Part shown: in pieces, positions 32,401-42,615 of the stretch
Layout of the letters: every line of letters begins with the position of its first letter
Position numbering within the stretch: position 1 is the first letter of the stretch
Assembly: GCA_934565795.1 (NCBI GenBank)
Contig: CAKTIM010000016.1
Span: 1 to 47,846, forward strand
Direction of reading: 5' to 3'
DNA from: an uncultured Oscillospiraceae bacterium
Lineage (GTDB): Bacteria; Bacillota; Clostridia; Oscillospirales; Oscillospiraceae
DNA: 47,846 nt
Notes under the pieces: generated by a model
The model's database searches: none
The model's input: only the letters and a program-made list of their open reading frames with translations
Told to the model about the DNA's origin: nothing
Position numbers and translations under genes: made by a program

Positions 32401-33780
32401 ATGGGAAAGAGATTACAGCGGCGGGATTCCTTTTACGCGGAGCTGATGCATCTGGTGGTGCCCATCGGCATTCAGAATTTTATGCTGGCGCTGGTCAGCG
32501 TGACGGACGCGGTGATGCTGGGGCGGCTGGGGCAGCAGGAGATGGCCTCGGTGTCCCAGGCGGGGAACGTGCAGTTCTTCCTCAGTCTGCTGGTCACGGG
32601 CTTCAGCATCGGCGTGGGCATCATGGCCGCCCAGTATTGGGGCAAGAAGGACGGAAAATCCATTGAGGAGATCGCCCCCACGGGGCTGAAGATCATTCTC
32701 GCCATCGGCGGCGCGGTGACCCTGGCGGCGCTGCTGGCTCCCCGGGCGCTGATGTCCATCCTCACCAGCGACCAGGGGCTGATCCCCCTGGGGGCGGAGT
32801 ATCTGCGGGTGGTGGCCCCGTCGTATTTCCTGTGCGGCATCACTCAGGTGTACTTTGCCATCCTGAAAAACACCGGCCACACGGCGGAAAGCTCCGTCAT
32901 CAGCTCCGTGGCGGTGGTGACAAATATCATTCTCAACGCCATCTTCATCTTTGGCCTGCTGGGCTGCCCGGCCATGGGCATTGCCGGCGCGGCGCTGGCC
33001 ACGGTGATCTCCCGAATGGTGGAGCTTGCCCTGGCGGCGATAATCACCCGGCGCAAGAGCGCGGTGCAGCTGCGCTGGCGCTGGCTGACCCGGCGGCCGG
33101 ATCGGCTGCTGTTTCAGGATTTCCTGCGCTACACCATGCCGGTGATCGGCGCGAGCCTGGTGTGGGGCATTGCGTATATGTCCTATTCCGTGGTGCTGGG
33201 CCACATGAACGGCGACGCGGTGGCGGCCAATTCCGTGGTGGCGGTGGCCAAGAGCCTGCTCTCCTGCCTGATCCGGGGCGTGGGCGGCGGCGCGGGCATC
33301 CTGATCGGCAATCTGCTGGGAGCGAACCTGCTGGATAAGGCCAAGGACTACGCCCGGCGGCTGACCTGGCTGTCCGTGATCGTGGGTATTGCCACCGGGG
33401 CGCTGCTGGTGGCGGCCACGCCGATCATCATGGGCATCACCGAGCTGACCCCCCAGGCGGCCCGCTACCTGAAAATTATGATCGCCTTCACCGGCCTGAA
33501 CCTGGCGGCCCAGTCCGTCAACCATGTGGTGCTGGACGGCATCTTCGGCGCAGGCGGCGACGCCAAGTTCGACATGACCACCAACATTATCTTCATGTGG
33601 TGCATCTGCGTCCCCCTGAGCCTGATGGCCGCTTTCTGGTGGCACTGGAGCGCCCCGGTGGTATTCTGCCTGTGCAGCATGGACGAAATCATCAAGCTCC
33701 CGGCGGTGTTCCTCCACTACCGCAAATACATCTGGCTGCGCAACATCACCCGCGACACCGAAGCCACAAATCAAGAGTAA
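32401..33780 (+). CDS. MATE-family multidrug/metabolite exporter
   Basis: A 459-residue integral membrane protein with about 12 helices in two homologous bundles. Start at ATG 32401 with AGGAGGG upstream; a frame reaching back to 32083 overlaps the AraC gene and was rejected. Typical signs are 'IGIQNFMLALVSVTDAVMLGRLGQQEMASVSQAGNV' in helix 1-2 and 'LNAIFIFGLLGCPAMGIAGAALATVISR'. It exports cationic drugs or metabolites using a Na+ or H+ gradient; the substrate is unknown. It has its own promoter. Confidence 0.93.
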   Translation: MGKRLQRRDSFYAELMHLVVPIGIQNFMLALVSVTDAVMLGRLGQQEMASVSQAGNVQFFLSLLVTGFSIGVGIMAAQYWGKKDGKSIEEIAPTGLKIILAIGGAVTLAALLAPRALMSILTSDQGLIPLGAEYLRVVAPSYFLCGITQVYFAILKNTGHTAESSVISSVAVVTNIILNAIFIFGLLGCPAMGIAGAALATVISRMVELALAAIITRRKSAVQLRWRWLTRRPDRLLFQDFLRYTMPVIGASLVWGIAYMSYSVVLGHMNGDAVAANSVVAVAKSLLSCLIRGVGGGAGILIGNLLGANLLDKAKDYARRLTWLSVIVGIATGALLVAATPIIMGITELTPQAARYLKIMIAFTGLNLAAQSVNHVVLDGIFGAGGDAKFDMTTNIIFMWCICVPLSLMAAFWWHWSAPVVFCLCSMDEIIKLPAVFLHYRKYIWLRNITRDTEATNQE

Positions 33781-33784
33781 GCCC

Positions 33785-34370
33785 CCGCCAAAAAACGTCG
33801 CGGTTTCGATAGCGGAGCGTTGAACGGGATGCACCCCACCCGTAGGGGCGGCTACCAGCCGCCCGAAACGTCGCGGGATTGAGCTGTCAGTTGAATGAAC
33901 ATTACCAAAAGCTTCTGAGTCCGTAGGGGGCGGCAATTTGCCGCCCCGCAACGTTGCCGCTTTGATAGCAGTGCATTGAATGGGGGAAGCTTGGAGATGT
34001 ACCCTTTTTGGATATACGTTCATCCCCACTGCTTCCTAAACCGTAAGGTTTAGGGTCGACAGGTTGCCGACCCCTACGGGTACGGTGGCTTTTGGAGCCA
34101 GTGCCATTCACCGAACTACTATCGAAATCGCAAGGCTGCGAGCGGCTAATATCCGCCCCTACGGACTCAGAATGTTTAACCTTGTACCTTTTTAACCAAC
34201 TCTCTCTCAAAACCATACGCTGAGTGCCCTCTTCAGTCGCTGCGGCGACAGCTTCCCCCACAGGGAAGCTTAGGAGATGTATACGTCAGGTTATACGTTC
34301 ATCTTTTTGCTATCGAAACCGCAAGCTCGCGGGTCGGCAGGTTGCCGACCCCTACGGGGGGTGGAATGCT
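33785..34370. repeat. Hairpin repeat array 10, partly in reverse order
   Basis: Left part: variant A (GGGCGGCT-ACC-AGCCGCCC, near 33846-33864), then a perfect B palindrome 33927-33947. The middle holds a C/B hybrid 34053-34073. The right part (34127-34360) is the standard composite in reverse: inverted A, TCTCTCTCAAAACCAT linker, GCCCTCTTCAGTCGCTGCGGCGACAGC arm joined directly to CCCACAGGGAAGCTT (an empty site), then C palindrome 34331-34351. It lies between convergent MATE and dCMP deaminase genes. Confidence 0.88.
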
Positions 34371-34439
34371 TTTGCCGGGATTTACAAAATGGCACCGCCG
34401 GGAGCGGGCAGGCGAATTCCTGCCGCTTCCGGCGGTGGT

Positions 34440-34931
34440 TTATTTTTCTTCCTCTGCGACAAAATCCAGGGTGATTTCCCGGCGGTCGAATTTGAGCTGG
34501 GTGAATTTGACGCCGGCGGATCGGAGCATGCGCTTGGAGGCTAGGTTCAAAGGGGTGCCGTCGTACTTGTCGGACAGGTACAGCACCTCGCGGACGCCGG
34601 ACTGGATGATGGCCTTGGCGCACTCGTTGCAGGGGAACAGGGCCACATACAGGCGGCTGCCCCGCAGGTCGCGGCCGTTGGCGTTGAGGATGGCGTTCAG
34701 CTCGGCGTGCACCACATAGGGGTACTTGGTCTGCTCCCCCTCCCGCGCCCAGGGATACAGATCGTCGCTGCACCCCTTGGGCATGCCGTTGTAGCCGGTG
34801 GAGATGATAATATTCTCCGGCGAGACGATACAGGCCCCCACCTGGGTATTGGGATCCTTACTCCGCCTGGCCGCCAGCATGGCGATGCCCATAAAATATT
34901 CATCCCAACTAATATAATCCTGCCGCTTCAT
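34440..34931 (-). CDS. dCMP deaminase (ComEB-like)
   Basis: A 163-residue zinc deaminase converting dCMP to dUMP for thymidylate synthesis. Start at 34931 (MKRQDYISWDEYF) after AAAGGAGG on the minus strand. Zinc and catalytic residues are visible: H75 and E77 in VVHAELNAI, and C101 and C104 in FPCNECAKAI. 'DPNTQVGACIV' and 'GYNGMPKGCSDD' are family signatures. A longer frame to 35174 would translate repeat DNA. It is a single gene between two arrays. Confidence 0.93.
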   Translation of the reverse strand: MKRQDYISWDEYFMGIAMLAARRSKDPNTQVGACIVSPENIIISTGYNGMPKGCSDDLYPWAREGEQTKYPYVVHAELNAILNANGRDLRGSRLYVALFPCNECAKAIIQSGVREVLYLSDKYDGTPLNLASKRMLRSAGVKFTQLKFDRREITLDFVAEEEK

Positions 34932-34944
34932 GGTGAATCTCCTC

Positions 34945-35253
34945 CTTTGTATAGAGTGCGTTGAATGGTACACACACAATCCGGGGCGGATACCAGCCGC
35001 CCGAAAGGTTATGAAACTGAGCTGCCGGTTGAATGGAAGCAGCCAAAACCATCTGACTTCGTAGGGGGCGGCAATTTGTCGCCCCGCCGCGTAACGAAAC
35101 AGAGCGGTGCATTGAATGGTAGCAGTTTCCGCTACCACCAAAGCTTCCCCCACAGGGAAGCTTAGGGGATGCATACGGCAGGTTATACGTTGTTCGTTAC
35201 TGCTTCCTAAACCGTGGGGTTTAGGGTCGGCAAATTGCCGACCCCTACGGGGG
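34945..35253. repeat. Hairpin repeat array 11
   Basis: Contains an A unit near 34984-35002 that has lost the GTA of its arm, a B unit near 35065-35085, an AAGCTTCCCCCACAGGGAAGCTT hairpin near 35143-35163, and C palindrome 35224-35244 followed by CTACGGGG. It directly adjoins the 3' end of lgt (4 bp away). It fills the gap between lgt and the dCMP deaminase start. Confidence 0.85.
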
Positions 35254-35256
35254 GCT

Positions 35257-36078
35257 TTAATTGATCACCTTCGCCGGGTCGTGGGGGCGGAAGTGGTTGT
35301 AGATGAGGGTGGCGGTGGCGGCGAGGCAGGTGATGGCGGCGAGAACCTGGCTGACGCGGAGGGTGCCCCAGTAGAGGCTGTCCACCCGCAATCCCTCGAT
35401 CCAGGCGCGGCCCAGGCCGTACCAGGCGCAGTAGAGCAGGGCGATCTGGCCGTTGTATTTCCGCTTGGGGTAAAAGGCGTTCAGCATGAGAAAGCCCGCC
35501 AGGTTCCACACCGATTCATACAGGAACGTGGGGTGGTAATACTCAAATTCCCCGGTGAGGGTATTGAACAGGCCCATGCGGAAGAAGCCGTCCGCGGCCG
35601 CCCCGAAGGCCTCCCGGTTGAAGAAATTGCCCCAGCGGCCGATGAGCTGGCCGATGAGAAAGCCCGTCAGCGTCATGTCCAGCACGGCGAACAGATTCAC
35701 CTTTTTGATCTTGCAGAACACCGCCACGCCGATCACCGCGCCGATCACCGCGCCGTAGATGGCAATGCCGCCGTTCCAGATATACAGCACGGAGATGGGG
35801 TCATCCCGGTAGGAGTCCCAGGTGAAGGCGCAGTAATAGATGCGGGCGCACGCGATGGAAAAGGGGGTGATCCACAGCACCCCGTCCAGCAGGCCGTCCT
35901 GGGTCAGCCCGGCGCATTTGCACCGACGGCCGGCGTAGGCTACGGCCAGCAGCAGCCCCAGGGCGATCACCAGCCCGTACAGGTGGATGTCCAGGGAGCC
36001 GATGGAAAAGCTGCGGGGCGGGTTCACCTCCAGCCCCAGAAACGGAAAGGAAATAACGGAATAGTCAGCGGGATTCAT
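35257..36078 (-). CDS. lgt: Prolipoprotein diacylglyceryl transferase Lgt
   Basis: A 273-residue, seven-helix membrane enzyme that transfers diacylglycerol from phosphatidylglycerol to the lipobox cysteine of preprolipoproteins. The Lgt signature GRWGNFFNREAFG is at 147-159, with 'IHLYGLVIALGLL' near the N-terminus and 'RPTFLYES'-like HPTFLYESVWN later. Length is normal. The start codon lies 14 bp inside the end of the upstream M16 gene, so it is translationally coupled to it. It is the last gene of a three-gene minus-strand operon. Confidence 0.95.
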   Translation of the reverse strand: MNPADYSVISFPFLGLEVNPPRSFSIGSLDIHLYGLVIALGLLLAVAYAGRRCKCAGLTQDGLLDGVLWITPFSIACARIYYCAFTWDSYRDDPISVLYIWNGGIAIYGAVIGAVIGVAVFCKIKKVNLFAVLDMTLTGFLIGQLIGRWGNFFNREAFGAAADGFFRMGLFNTLTGEFEYYHPTFLYESVWNLAGFLMLNAFYPKRKYNGQIALLYCAWYGLGRAWIEGLRVDSLYWGTLRVSQVLAAITCLAATATLIYNHFRPHDPAKVIN

Positions 36079-37363
36079 GGTCTTCCCCCTCCTTCAGCGG
36101 TTCGATGATGGAAATGGCACAGTTGTCCGGGCACACCCAGCGCTCCAGGAAGCCGCGCACCTCCCCGGCGGTCACCTGCCGGTAGATTTCCGGGAAGCGG
36201 AAATAGTCAAAGCCGGAAAAATGATAGGCGCACAGGCGGAAGCAGGTGCCGTCCAGGCTGTCCAGCCCCCGGATGCGGCGGCCCAGGGCGCTGCGCTTCA
36301 TGCGCAGGAAGTCCTTTTCGTCGATGCCGGTTCGGGCCAGGCGGGCGGCCTGCTCAATGATGGCGTCGCGCACCTGCAGAGGCGCTTCGCTGTCGCCGCT
36401 GGCGCAGAGCATGGCGCAGTCCTCCATGGTCTCGAAGCCCCCGCCGAAGGAGCTGTCGATCAGCCCCGCCTCATACAGCCGCAGATACAGCTCCGACGAC
36501 TCGCCGAACAGCGCCTCGGCGGCCAGGTCGGCCACCATCTCCTGCCGGACGGACGCATCACCGGGGGCCTCCGGGCGGCACTTGAAGGCCAGGCTGAAGG
36601 TGGGCATGGCCACTTCCATGCGGCAGCGCACCTCCCGGTGCACCGGCGTGTCCGCCTCGTCCCAATGGCTCCGTTTTTCCGCCTGGGGCTTGGGGGTGTC
36701 GGGCAGAATTTCCCGGGCAATGGCGGCCACGCTTTCCGGCTCCACGTCGCCGATGACGCACAGCAGCATATTGCCGGGGTGATAGAACGCCCGGTGGCAG
36801 CATTCCAGCAGGGCGGGGGTGATCTGACGGATGGATTCCCCGGTGCCCAGGATGGGCACCCGGACGGGGTGATTGGCGTAAAGGGCCTCCATCAGCCGGT
36901 CGAAGATCACGCTGTCGGGGCTGTCCAGATTCATGTCGATCTCCTGCTGGATGATGCCCCGCTCCCGCTCCACGCTCTGCTGGGTGAAATAGGGGGTGGA
37001 TACGAATTCCAGCAGCAGCCGCAGGGCGGCCTCAAAATTCTGGGTGCAGGTGAAATAATAGGCGGTCATGTCGTAGCTGGTGAAGGCATTGGCCGAGGCC
37101 CCCAGGGCGGCAAACTCGGCGGTGACATCCCGCTGCCCCGGCAGCTCAAACATCTTGTGCTCCAGGTAGTGGGCTACCCCGGCGGGGACGGTATGGCGCT
37201 CCCCCTCCAGGGTAAAATCCGTGTGGATGGAGCCAAAGCCGGTGACGAAATAGGCGATGCTCCGGGCAAAGCCCCTGCGGGGCACCACGGCGATTTGCAG
37301 GCCGTTGGGCAGAACCTCCCGGCACAGCGTCTCGTCCAGATCGGGATAGAATTGCCGGGTCAT
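36065..37363 (-). CDS. M16 metallopeptidase family protein, YmfH-like (active-type)
   Basis: A 432-residue peptidase of family M16 (insulinase-like). The inverted zinc motif HYLEH is at 65-69 (AGVAHYLEHKMFE), and a downstream Glu in 'RERGIIQQEIDMN' can act as the third ligand. The C-terminal half is the inactive-type M16 domain. In Firmicutes the YmfF/YmfH pair works together, one with the HxxEH motif and one without, as here. Its start overlaps the stop of the partner gene by 4 bp (ATGA). Confidence 0.9.
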   Translation of the reverse strand: MTRQFYPDLDETLCREVLPNGLQIAVVPRRGFARSIAYFVTGFGSIHTDFTLEGERHTVPAGVAHYLEHKMFELPGQRDVTAEFAALGASANAFTSYDMTAYYFTCTQNFEAALRLLLEFVSTPYFTQQSVERERGIIQQEIDMNLDSPDSVIFDRLMEALYANHPVRVPILGTGESIRQITPALLECCHRAFYHPGNMLLCVIGDVEPESVAAIAREILPDTPKPQAEKRSHWDEADTPVHREVRCRMEVAMPTFSLAFKCRPEAPGDASVRQEMVADLAAEALFGESSELYLRLYEAGLIDSSFGGGFETMEDCAMLCASGDSEAPLQVRDAIIEQAARLARTGIDEKDFLRMKRSALGRRIRGLDSLDGTCFRLCAYHFSGFDYFRFPEIYRQVTAGEVRGFLERWVCPDNCAISIIEPLKEGEDHESR

Positions 37364-38631
37364 GGGTCAGCCCTCCTCTCGGTGAGAAAATAGGTGCTGT
37401 GCAGCGTCAGCGTCCGGGCCGCCTGGGCCAGCTGGGGCAGCTCCACGGCGGCGATGCACTGCATATATTCCTGCGGCGGCACCAACAGCCCATTCAGGGC
37501 GGCGTGGGAATAGTAGCCCTCGATGGCGCCGGGGGAATCGTGGGCAGCCCGCAGGCCGGACAGGATCCCCTCCTTGGCCCCCGTCAGCTCCTCGGCGGTG
37601 ATCTGACCGTCGGCGCACAGCGCCAGCTGACGCAGAATCTCCTCCTGGGCCTGATCGCGGCTGGCCCCGTCGATACCGGCGCTGACGGTGACGATGCCCT
37701 TGGAGCCGTAGTAGCCGGAGCCGATGCTGTAGCAAAGGGACTGCTTTTCCCGCACATTCATAAAGAGCTTGGAGGTCATACCCGCGCCGAACACCTGATT
37801 CAGCAGCTGCATGGCCGGGTACTGCGCCGTGCGGTTGGTGATGGGGGTGGTGAAGCCCAGGCACAGCTTGCTCTGGGTCACGTCCATGGTCTCCGTCACC
37901 TGTGCGCCGGGGCAGGGCACCAGATCCGTCTGCGCCGGGATGGGCAGGGGCGCTCTGCCCGGCAGATCGAACAGGGGGGCCAGCAGCGCTGCCACCTCCT
38001 CCGGCTGGGCGCTGCCCACATAGAGCAGATTCACGGGGCTTTCCCGCAGAATTTTCTGATAGTGGTCATAAAGTCCCCGGGCCGTGACGGCGGCCACCTC
38101 CTCCGGCTCGCCCAGGCGGGGCAGGCCGAAGCTGTCGTGCCTGCACACCAGCTTCAGGAGCCTGCCCATGGCGTAGACCTGCTTGTCGTTGCGGTCACAC
38201 TCGATGGCGGAGATCAGATTGCGCTTCTCGCTCTCCACGAAGCGCTCCAGAAAGGCCCCCCGCTCCAGGGGGGAATCCAGCAGAACCTGGCGCAGAAAAT
38301 CCGCCATGGGCTCCAGCACCCGGTCGCCGGGCAGGGCGAAGCGTTGGTCCATAAAGCCGCAGTACAGCCCGGTGGTCTGGCAGTCGCCCACCCGGCGCAC
38401 CAGGGGGCTGAGGGAAGCGCCGTAAAGATCGTCCAGCGCCAGGGTAATATCCCGCAGGCTGGGATGCCGCCGGGTACCCCGCAGCAGCACCGCCCCCAGC
38501 AGCGCATTCATAGCCGCCTCGCGGCTATCCATGGGCCGCACCAGCTGCACACTGAGGCACCCCTGCTTGAACCGCCCATCCCTAAAACACCGCAGCGTCA
38601 CACCGGGAGAAAGTTGAAAGGTTTGTATCAT
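37360..38631 (-). CDS. M16 peptidase family protein, YmfF-like (motif-less partner)
   Basis: A 423-residue M16-family protein that lacks the HxxEH zinc motif at the expected place ('NALLGAVLLRGTRRHPS'). It retains the fold's later segments, for example 'QSKLCLGFTTPI' and 'VFGAGMTSKLFMNVREKQSLCYSIGSGY'. It is therefore the probable non-catalytic half of a heterodimer with the gene product downstream. Start at 38631 after AGGAG; an upstream frame to 38859 runs through repeats. It is first gene of the operon YmfF-YmfH-lgt. Confidence 0.88.
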   Translation of the reverse strand: MIQTFQLSPGVTLRCFRDGRFKQGCLSVQLVRPMDSREAAMNALLGAVLLRGTRRHPSLRDITLALDDLYGASLSPLVRRVGDCQTTGLYCGFMDQRFALPGDRVLEPMADFLRQVLLDSPLERGAFLERFVESEKRNLISAIECDRNDKQVYAMGRLLKLVCRHDSFGLPRLGEPEEVAAVTARGLYDHYQKILRESPVNLLYVGSAQPEEVAALLAPLFDLPGRAPLPIPAQTDLVPCPGAQVTETMDVTQSKLCLGFTTPITNRTAQYPAMQLLNQVFGAGMTSKLFMNVREKQSLCYSIGSGYYGSKGIVTVSAGIDGASRDQAQEEILRQLALCADGQITAEELTGAKEGILSGLRAAHDSPGAIEGYYSHAALNGLLVPPQEYMQCIAAVELPQLAQAARTLTLHSTYFLTERRADP

Positions 38632-38659
38632 GGTGAACTCCTGAATTGGAAGAATATAT

Positions 38660-39256
38660 GGTGGAATAGCCTCCCCTGAAAGGGGAGGACGGCGCATTGC
38701 GCCGGAGGGGTCAGGTGCAGTACGCAGAATCCCCCCAAGAAAATCCCAGGCGAATTCGTACAACCCAAAACGATCGCCCAAGCTTTCATAAAAATGGACA
38801 GCGTCAAAAGCCTCTGAGTGCGTAGGGGGCGGCAACCTGTCGCCCCGCAACGTCGCCACTTCGATAGCAGTTCGTCAAACGAGAGCAGCTGACGGCCACC
38901 TCCAAAAGCTTCCCTTGGGGTGGTGCTCCGCGCAGCGAATCAGAATATCAATGATTGCCAGTGGCAATCATACCTTGATTCATTAGCTGGCAGCCCGTAG
39001 GGCTGACTGAAGAGGGCTACCGCAGTACGTTCTTTATGAAGGGTACGGTGAATGGGAAGCACCGCTTCGTAGGGGCGGATATTAGCCGCCCGAAAGCCAA
39101 CGAACGTGAGCTGTACAGACGAAACGCTCAATCCCGGTACCCGGCGGGGCGACAAATTGCCGCCCCCTACGAACTCAGAAGCTTTTGGCGGCATCCATTC
39201 AACTGGCCGCTCAATTCCGCAACGTTGCGGGCGGCTGGTATCCGCCCCTACGGATG
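38660..39256. repeat. Hairpin repeat array 12
   Basis: Left end: a CCTCCCC/GGGGAGG hairpin repeat (about 38670-38765, related to copies near 18750 and 47440). Then a B unit near 38827-38847, an AAGCTTCCCTTGGGG arm followed by the palindromic element 38921-38984 and the AGCTGGCAGCCCGTAGGGCTGACTGAAGAGGGC arm, A near 39073-39091, B near 39147-39167, and inverted A near 39229-39247 ending CCTACGGATG. It lies between the M16 operon start and the dnaJ end. Confidence 0.88.
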
Positions 39257-39274
39257 AATACTCCTATTATACAC

Positions 39275-39313
39275 AAAACCCAGGCTTGGGACAAGTCCTG
39301 GGCCTGGGGTTTG
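39275..39313 (-). terminator. Intrinsic terminator after dnaJ
   Basis: On the minus strand AAACCCCAGGC pairs with GCCTGGGTTT, with an inner CCAGGACTTGTCCCAAG hairpin, followed by TTTTGTGTATAAT. It begins 10 bp after the dnaJ stop and would end the hrcA operon transcript. Confidence 0.75.
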
Positions 39314-39322
39314 AGATTAATT

Positions 39323-40471
39323 TTATTTAAAGAAATCATTGAGAATATCTTGAAATCCCTTGCGCTTGGGGGTGACGTTCTTGCTGACGGTGCCGTCGAA
39401 CTGGCGCAGCAGCTCCTTTTGCTCGTTGGTCAGGCGGGTGGGGGTCTCCACCACCACGTTGAAATGGTGGTCACCCCGGAGCTTGGGGTTGTTTACCTGG
39501 GGGATGCCCTTGCCGCGCAGGACGAATTCCCGGCCGGTCTGGGTGCCCTCGGGGATGGTGTAGGTCACCTTGCCGTCCAGGGTGGGCACCTCGATCTCCG
39601 CACCCAGGGCCGCCTGGGCGAAGGAGATGGGCACCTCGCAGTATACGTCAAAGTCCCGGCGCTTGAAGAGCTTGTGGGGCTTGATACGTACCTCGGCCAG
39701 CAGATCGCCTGCCGGCGCGCCGCCGGAGCCTACATTGCCCGCGCCGCGAACCCGGACGCTCTGTCCGTCGTTCACACCGGCGGGCACCTTGACCAGCACC
39801 TTGTTTGTCCGGCGCACCTTGCCCTTGCCCTTGCAGGTGGTGCAGGGGGTCTTGATGATCTTGCCCTTGCCGCCGCACTGGGAGCAGGGGGCGGTGGAGC
39901 GCATCTGCATGCCCATGAAATTCTGGATGACCTGCTCCTGGCCGGTGCCCCGGCACTTGGGACAGGTCTCCACATTGCCGTCGGCGCTGCCGGTGCCGTT
40001 GCAGGCCGCGCAGCTTTCGATGCGGGGCACGCTCAGCTCCTTGTCGCAGCCAAAGGCGGCTTCCTCAAAGGTCAGATCCAGCCGGGCCATGATGTTCTCG
40101 CCCCGGCGGGCGGAGCTTGCCCCGCTGCCGCGGCTGCTGCCGCCGCCGAACAGGTCGCTGAAAATATCGCCGAAGCCGCCGAAATCACCGAACCCGCCAA
40201 AGCCGCCGAAGCCCGTGCCGCCCGCGTTGGCAGCGAAATTGGGATCCACTCCGGCAAAGCCGTACTGATCGTAGCGGGCGCGCTTCTCGTCGTCGGACAG
40301 AACCTCGTAGGCCTCGCCCACCTCTTTGAATTTCTCCTCCGCCGCCTTGTCGCCGGGGTTGCGGTCCGGGTGATATTTCATGGCCATCTTCCGATAGGCC
40401 TTCTTGATCTCTTCCGCTGTCGCGCCCTTCTGGACGCCCAGCACCTCATAATAATCACGTTTATCTGCCAC
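39323..40471 (-). CDS. dnaJ: Chaperone protein DnaJ
   Basis: A 382-residue type I Hsp40. The J domain has HPD at 34-36 ([10 protein letters not shown]) and is followed by a long Gly/Phe-rich region (about 75-125). Four CxxCxGxG zinc repeats ([32 protein letters not shown]) and the substrate-binding C-terminal domain follow. The start is GTG at 40471 with GAGGTG upstream on the minus strand. It stimulates DnaK ATPase and delivers unfolded substrates. It is last gene of the hrcA-grpE-dnaK-dnaJ operon. Confidence 0.97.
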   Translation of the reverse strand: MADKRDYYEVLGVQKGATAEEIKKAYRKMAMKYHPDRNPGDKAAEEKFKEVGEAYEVLSDDEKRARYDQYGFAGVDPNFAANAGGTGFGGFGGFGDFGGFGDIFSDLFGGGSSRGSGASSARRGENIMARLDLTFEEAAFGCDKELSVPRIESCAACNGTGSADGNVETCPKCRGTGQEQVIQNFMGMQMRSTAPCSQCGGKGKIIKTPCTTCKGKGKVRRTNKVLVKVPAGVNDGQSVRVRGAGNVGSGGAPAGDLLAEVRIKPHKLFKRRDFDVYCEVPISFAQAALGAEIEVPTLDGKVTYTIPEGTQTGREFVLRGKGIPQVNNPKLRGDHHFNVVVETPTRLTNEQKELLRQFDGTVSKNVTPKRKGFQDILNDFFK

Positions 40472-40495
40472 TGCTTTTTCACCTCACAAGCCATC

Positions 40496-40520
40496 AAGGG
40501 GCGGCGCGGGGCCGCCCCTT
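40496..40520 (-). promoter_or_regulatory. Intercistronic hairpin between dnaK and dnaJ
   Basis: AAGGGGCGGC pairs perfectly with GCCGCCCCTT around a 5-nt loop. On the transcribed strand it is not followed by a T tract, so it is more likely an mRNA-stability or processing hairpin, or a partial attenuator, than a full terminator. Confidence 0.55.
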
Positions 40521-40536
40521 GGGGGAATGTTTTATT

Positions 40537-42348
40537 TTAGTCCACGGACTCGTAGTCGGCGTCCACCACGTCGTCGCCGGGGTTGCCCTGGGGCTGCTGG
40601 GGCTGGCCCTGCGCGCCGGGCTGCTGATACAGCTTCTCGGACACGGCGTAGAAGGCCTTCTGCACTTCCTCGGTGGCGGCCTTGATGGCGGCGGTGTCGC
40701 TGCCCTTCAGCTCTTCCTTCAGCTTGTCAACGGCGGCCTGGATGGAGGCCTTGTCGGAATCGCTCAGCTTGTCGCCCAGCTCGGTCAGGGTCTTCTCGGT
40801 CTGATACACGGTCTGGTCGGCGGCGTTGCGGGTGTCCACCTCTTCCTTGCGGGCCTTATCCTCGGCGGCGTACTGCTCGGCCTCCTTGACGGCCTTGTCA
40901 ATATCCTCCTGGCTCATGTTGGTGGAGGCGGTGATGGAGATCTGCTGCTCCTTGCCGGTGCCCAGATCCTTGGCGGAGACCTTCACGATGCCGTTGGCGT
41001 CGATATCAAAGGTGACCTCGATCTGAGGCACGCCGCGGGGCGCGGGGGCGATGCCGGTGAGCTGGAAGCGGCCCAGGGTCTTGTTGTAGGCGGCCATCTC
41101 ACGCTCGCCCTGGAGCACATGCACCTCAACGGAGGTCTGGCCGTCAGCGGCGGTGGAGAACACCTGGCTCTTGTGGGTGGGGATGGTGGTGTTGCGGTCG
41201 ATCAGGCGGGTGAACACGCCGCCCATGGTCTCAATACCCAGGGACAGGGGGGTCACATCCAGCAGCAGGATATCCTGCACGTCGCCGGTGAGCACGCCGC
41301 CCTGAATGGCAGCGCCCACGGCCACGCACTCATCGGGGTTGATGCCCTTGAAGCCTTCCTTGCCGGTGATGGTCTTGACGGCATCCTGCACGGCGGGGAT
41401 ACGGGTGGAGCCGCCCACCAGCAGCACCTTGTGCAGGTCGCTGGCCTTCAGACCGGCGTCGCTCATGGCCTGACGGACAGGGCCCATGGTCTTTTCCACC
41501 AGGTCGGCGGTCAGCTCATTGAACTTTGCACGGGTCAGGGTCACGTCCAGGTGCTTGGGGCCGGTGGCGTCGGCGGTGATATAGGGCAGGTTGACATTGG
41601 TGGAGGCCACGCCGGACAGCTCGATCTTGGCCTTCTCGGCAGCCTCCTTCAGGCGCTGCATGGCGACCTTGTCGCCGGACAGGTCGATGCCCTCGGTCTT
41701 CTTGAATTCGGACACCAGGTAATCCATCACTCTCTGGTCGAAGTCGTCGCCGCCCAGATGGGTGTCACCGGCAGTGGCCAGAACCTCGATAACGCCGTCG
41801 CCGATGTCCAGGATGGACACATCGAAGGTGCCGCCGCCCAGGTCGTACACCATGATCTTCTGCTCCTTTTCCTTGTCCAGGCCATAGGCCAGAGCAGCGG
41901 CGGTAGGCTCGTTGATGATACGCTTCACGTCCAGACCGGCGATCTTACCGGCGTCCTTGGTGGCCTGACGCTGAGCGTCAGAGAAGTAGGCAGGCACGGT
42001 GATGACGGCCTCGGTGACGGTCTGGCCCAGATAGGCCTCGGCGTCAGCCTTCAGCTTTTGCAGGATGAAGGCGCTGATCTGCTGGGGGGTGTAGGAGGTG
42101 CCGTCAATGGTCACGTGGTAATTTTCACCCATGTGACGCTTGATGGAAGAGATGGTGCGGTCTGCATTGGTGACAGCCTGACGCTTTGCCACCTGGCCGA
42201 CCATCCGCTCGCCGGTCTTGGAGAACGCCACCACAGAAGGCGTGGTGCGGTTGCCCTCCGCATTGGCGATAACAGTGGGTTCGCCGCCCTCCAGAACGGC
42301 GACACAGGAATTGGTAGTACCAAGGTCGATACCGATAATCTTAGACAT
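40537..42348 (-). CDS. dnaK: Chaperone protein DnaK (Hsp70)
   Basis: A 603-residue Hsp70. It begins [18 protein letters not shown] (phosphate-1 motif). The second phosphate motif '[15 protein letters not shown]' and '[14 protein letters not shown]' complete the ATPase domain, and the substrate-binding beta domain and Gly/Gln-rich tail ([22 protein letters not shown]) follow. Start set at 42348, where GGAGG is 8 bp upstream; an ATG at 42363 lies upstream of that RBS. It lacks the roughly 24-residue ATPase insert of Gram-negative DnaK, as Firmicute proteins do. It works with DnaJ and GrpE. Confidence 0.97.
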   Translation of the reverse strand: MSKIIGIDLGTTNSCVAVLEGGEPTVIANAEGNRTTPSVVAFSKTGERMVGQVAKRQAVTNADRTISSIKRHMGENYHVTIDGTSYTPQQISAFILQKLKADAEAYLGQTVTEAVITVPAYFSDAQRQATKDAGKIAGLDVKRIINEPTAAALAYGLDKEKEQKIMVYDLGGGTFDVSILDIGDGVIEVLATAGDTHLGGDDFDQRVMDYLVSEFKKTEGIDLSGDKVAMQRLKEAAEKAKIELSGVASTNVNLPYITADATGPKHLDVTLTRAKFNELTADLVEKTMGPVRQAMSDAGLKASDLHKVLLVGGSTRIPAVQDAVKTITGKEGFKGINPDECVAVGAAIQGGVLTGDVQDILLLDVTPLSLGIETMGGVFTRLIDRNTTIPTHKSQVFSTAADGQTSVEVHVLQGEREMAAYNKTLGRFQLTGIAPAPRGVPQIEVTFDIDANGIVKVSAKDLGTGKEQQISITASTNMSQEDIDKAVKEAEQYAAEDKARKEEVDTRNAADQTVYQTEKTLTELGDKLSDSDKASIQAAVDKLKEELKGSDTAAIKAATEEVQKAFYAVSEKLYQQPGAQGQPQQPQGNPGDDVVDADYESVD

Positions 42349-42394
42349 AATGTTTTCCTCCATTTATATGAAAAGTTAAGTTTATTTGCATTTA

Positions 42395-42615
42395 ACACCG
42401 CAGGAGTGCGGCGCACTCCCTTGGCTCCCCAATGGGGGAGCTGGCAGGCCGAACGGCCTGACTGAGGGGGTGTTGTTCGATGAATGGTAACAGCTCAAAG
42501 CTACCAACGGCACCCCCTTTGCCGCTTCGCGGCACGAAACAGAGGTATGATTGCCACCGGCAATCATTACTATCTTGATTCGCTGCGCGGAGCACCACCC
42601 CCAACGGGGGCAGCG
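42395..42615. repeat. Hairpin repeat array 13, between grpE and dnaK
   Basis: A GGCTCCCCAATGGGGGAGC hairpin is followed by CTGGCAGGCCGAACGGCCTGACTGAGGGGG, a GCCGCTTCGCGGC hairpin, and a reversed palindromic element (about 42534-42597, core ATTGCC-ACC-GGCAAT). A CCCCCAACGGGGG hairpin closes it. There are no GTAGGGG units here. The 281-bp gap is inside the heat-shock operon, so the repeats are probably transcribed with it. Confidence 0.85.

Noticed and set aside
40496..40520. Full intrinsic terminator between dnaK and dnaJ
   Set aside because: The stem is perfect, but on the transcribed (minus) strand it is followed by GATGGCTTG and not a T tract, so it is listed only as an intercistronic hairpin.
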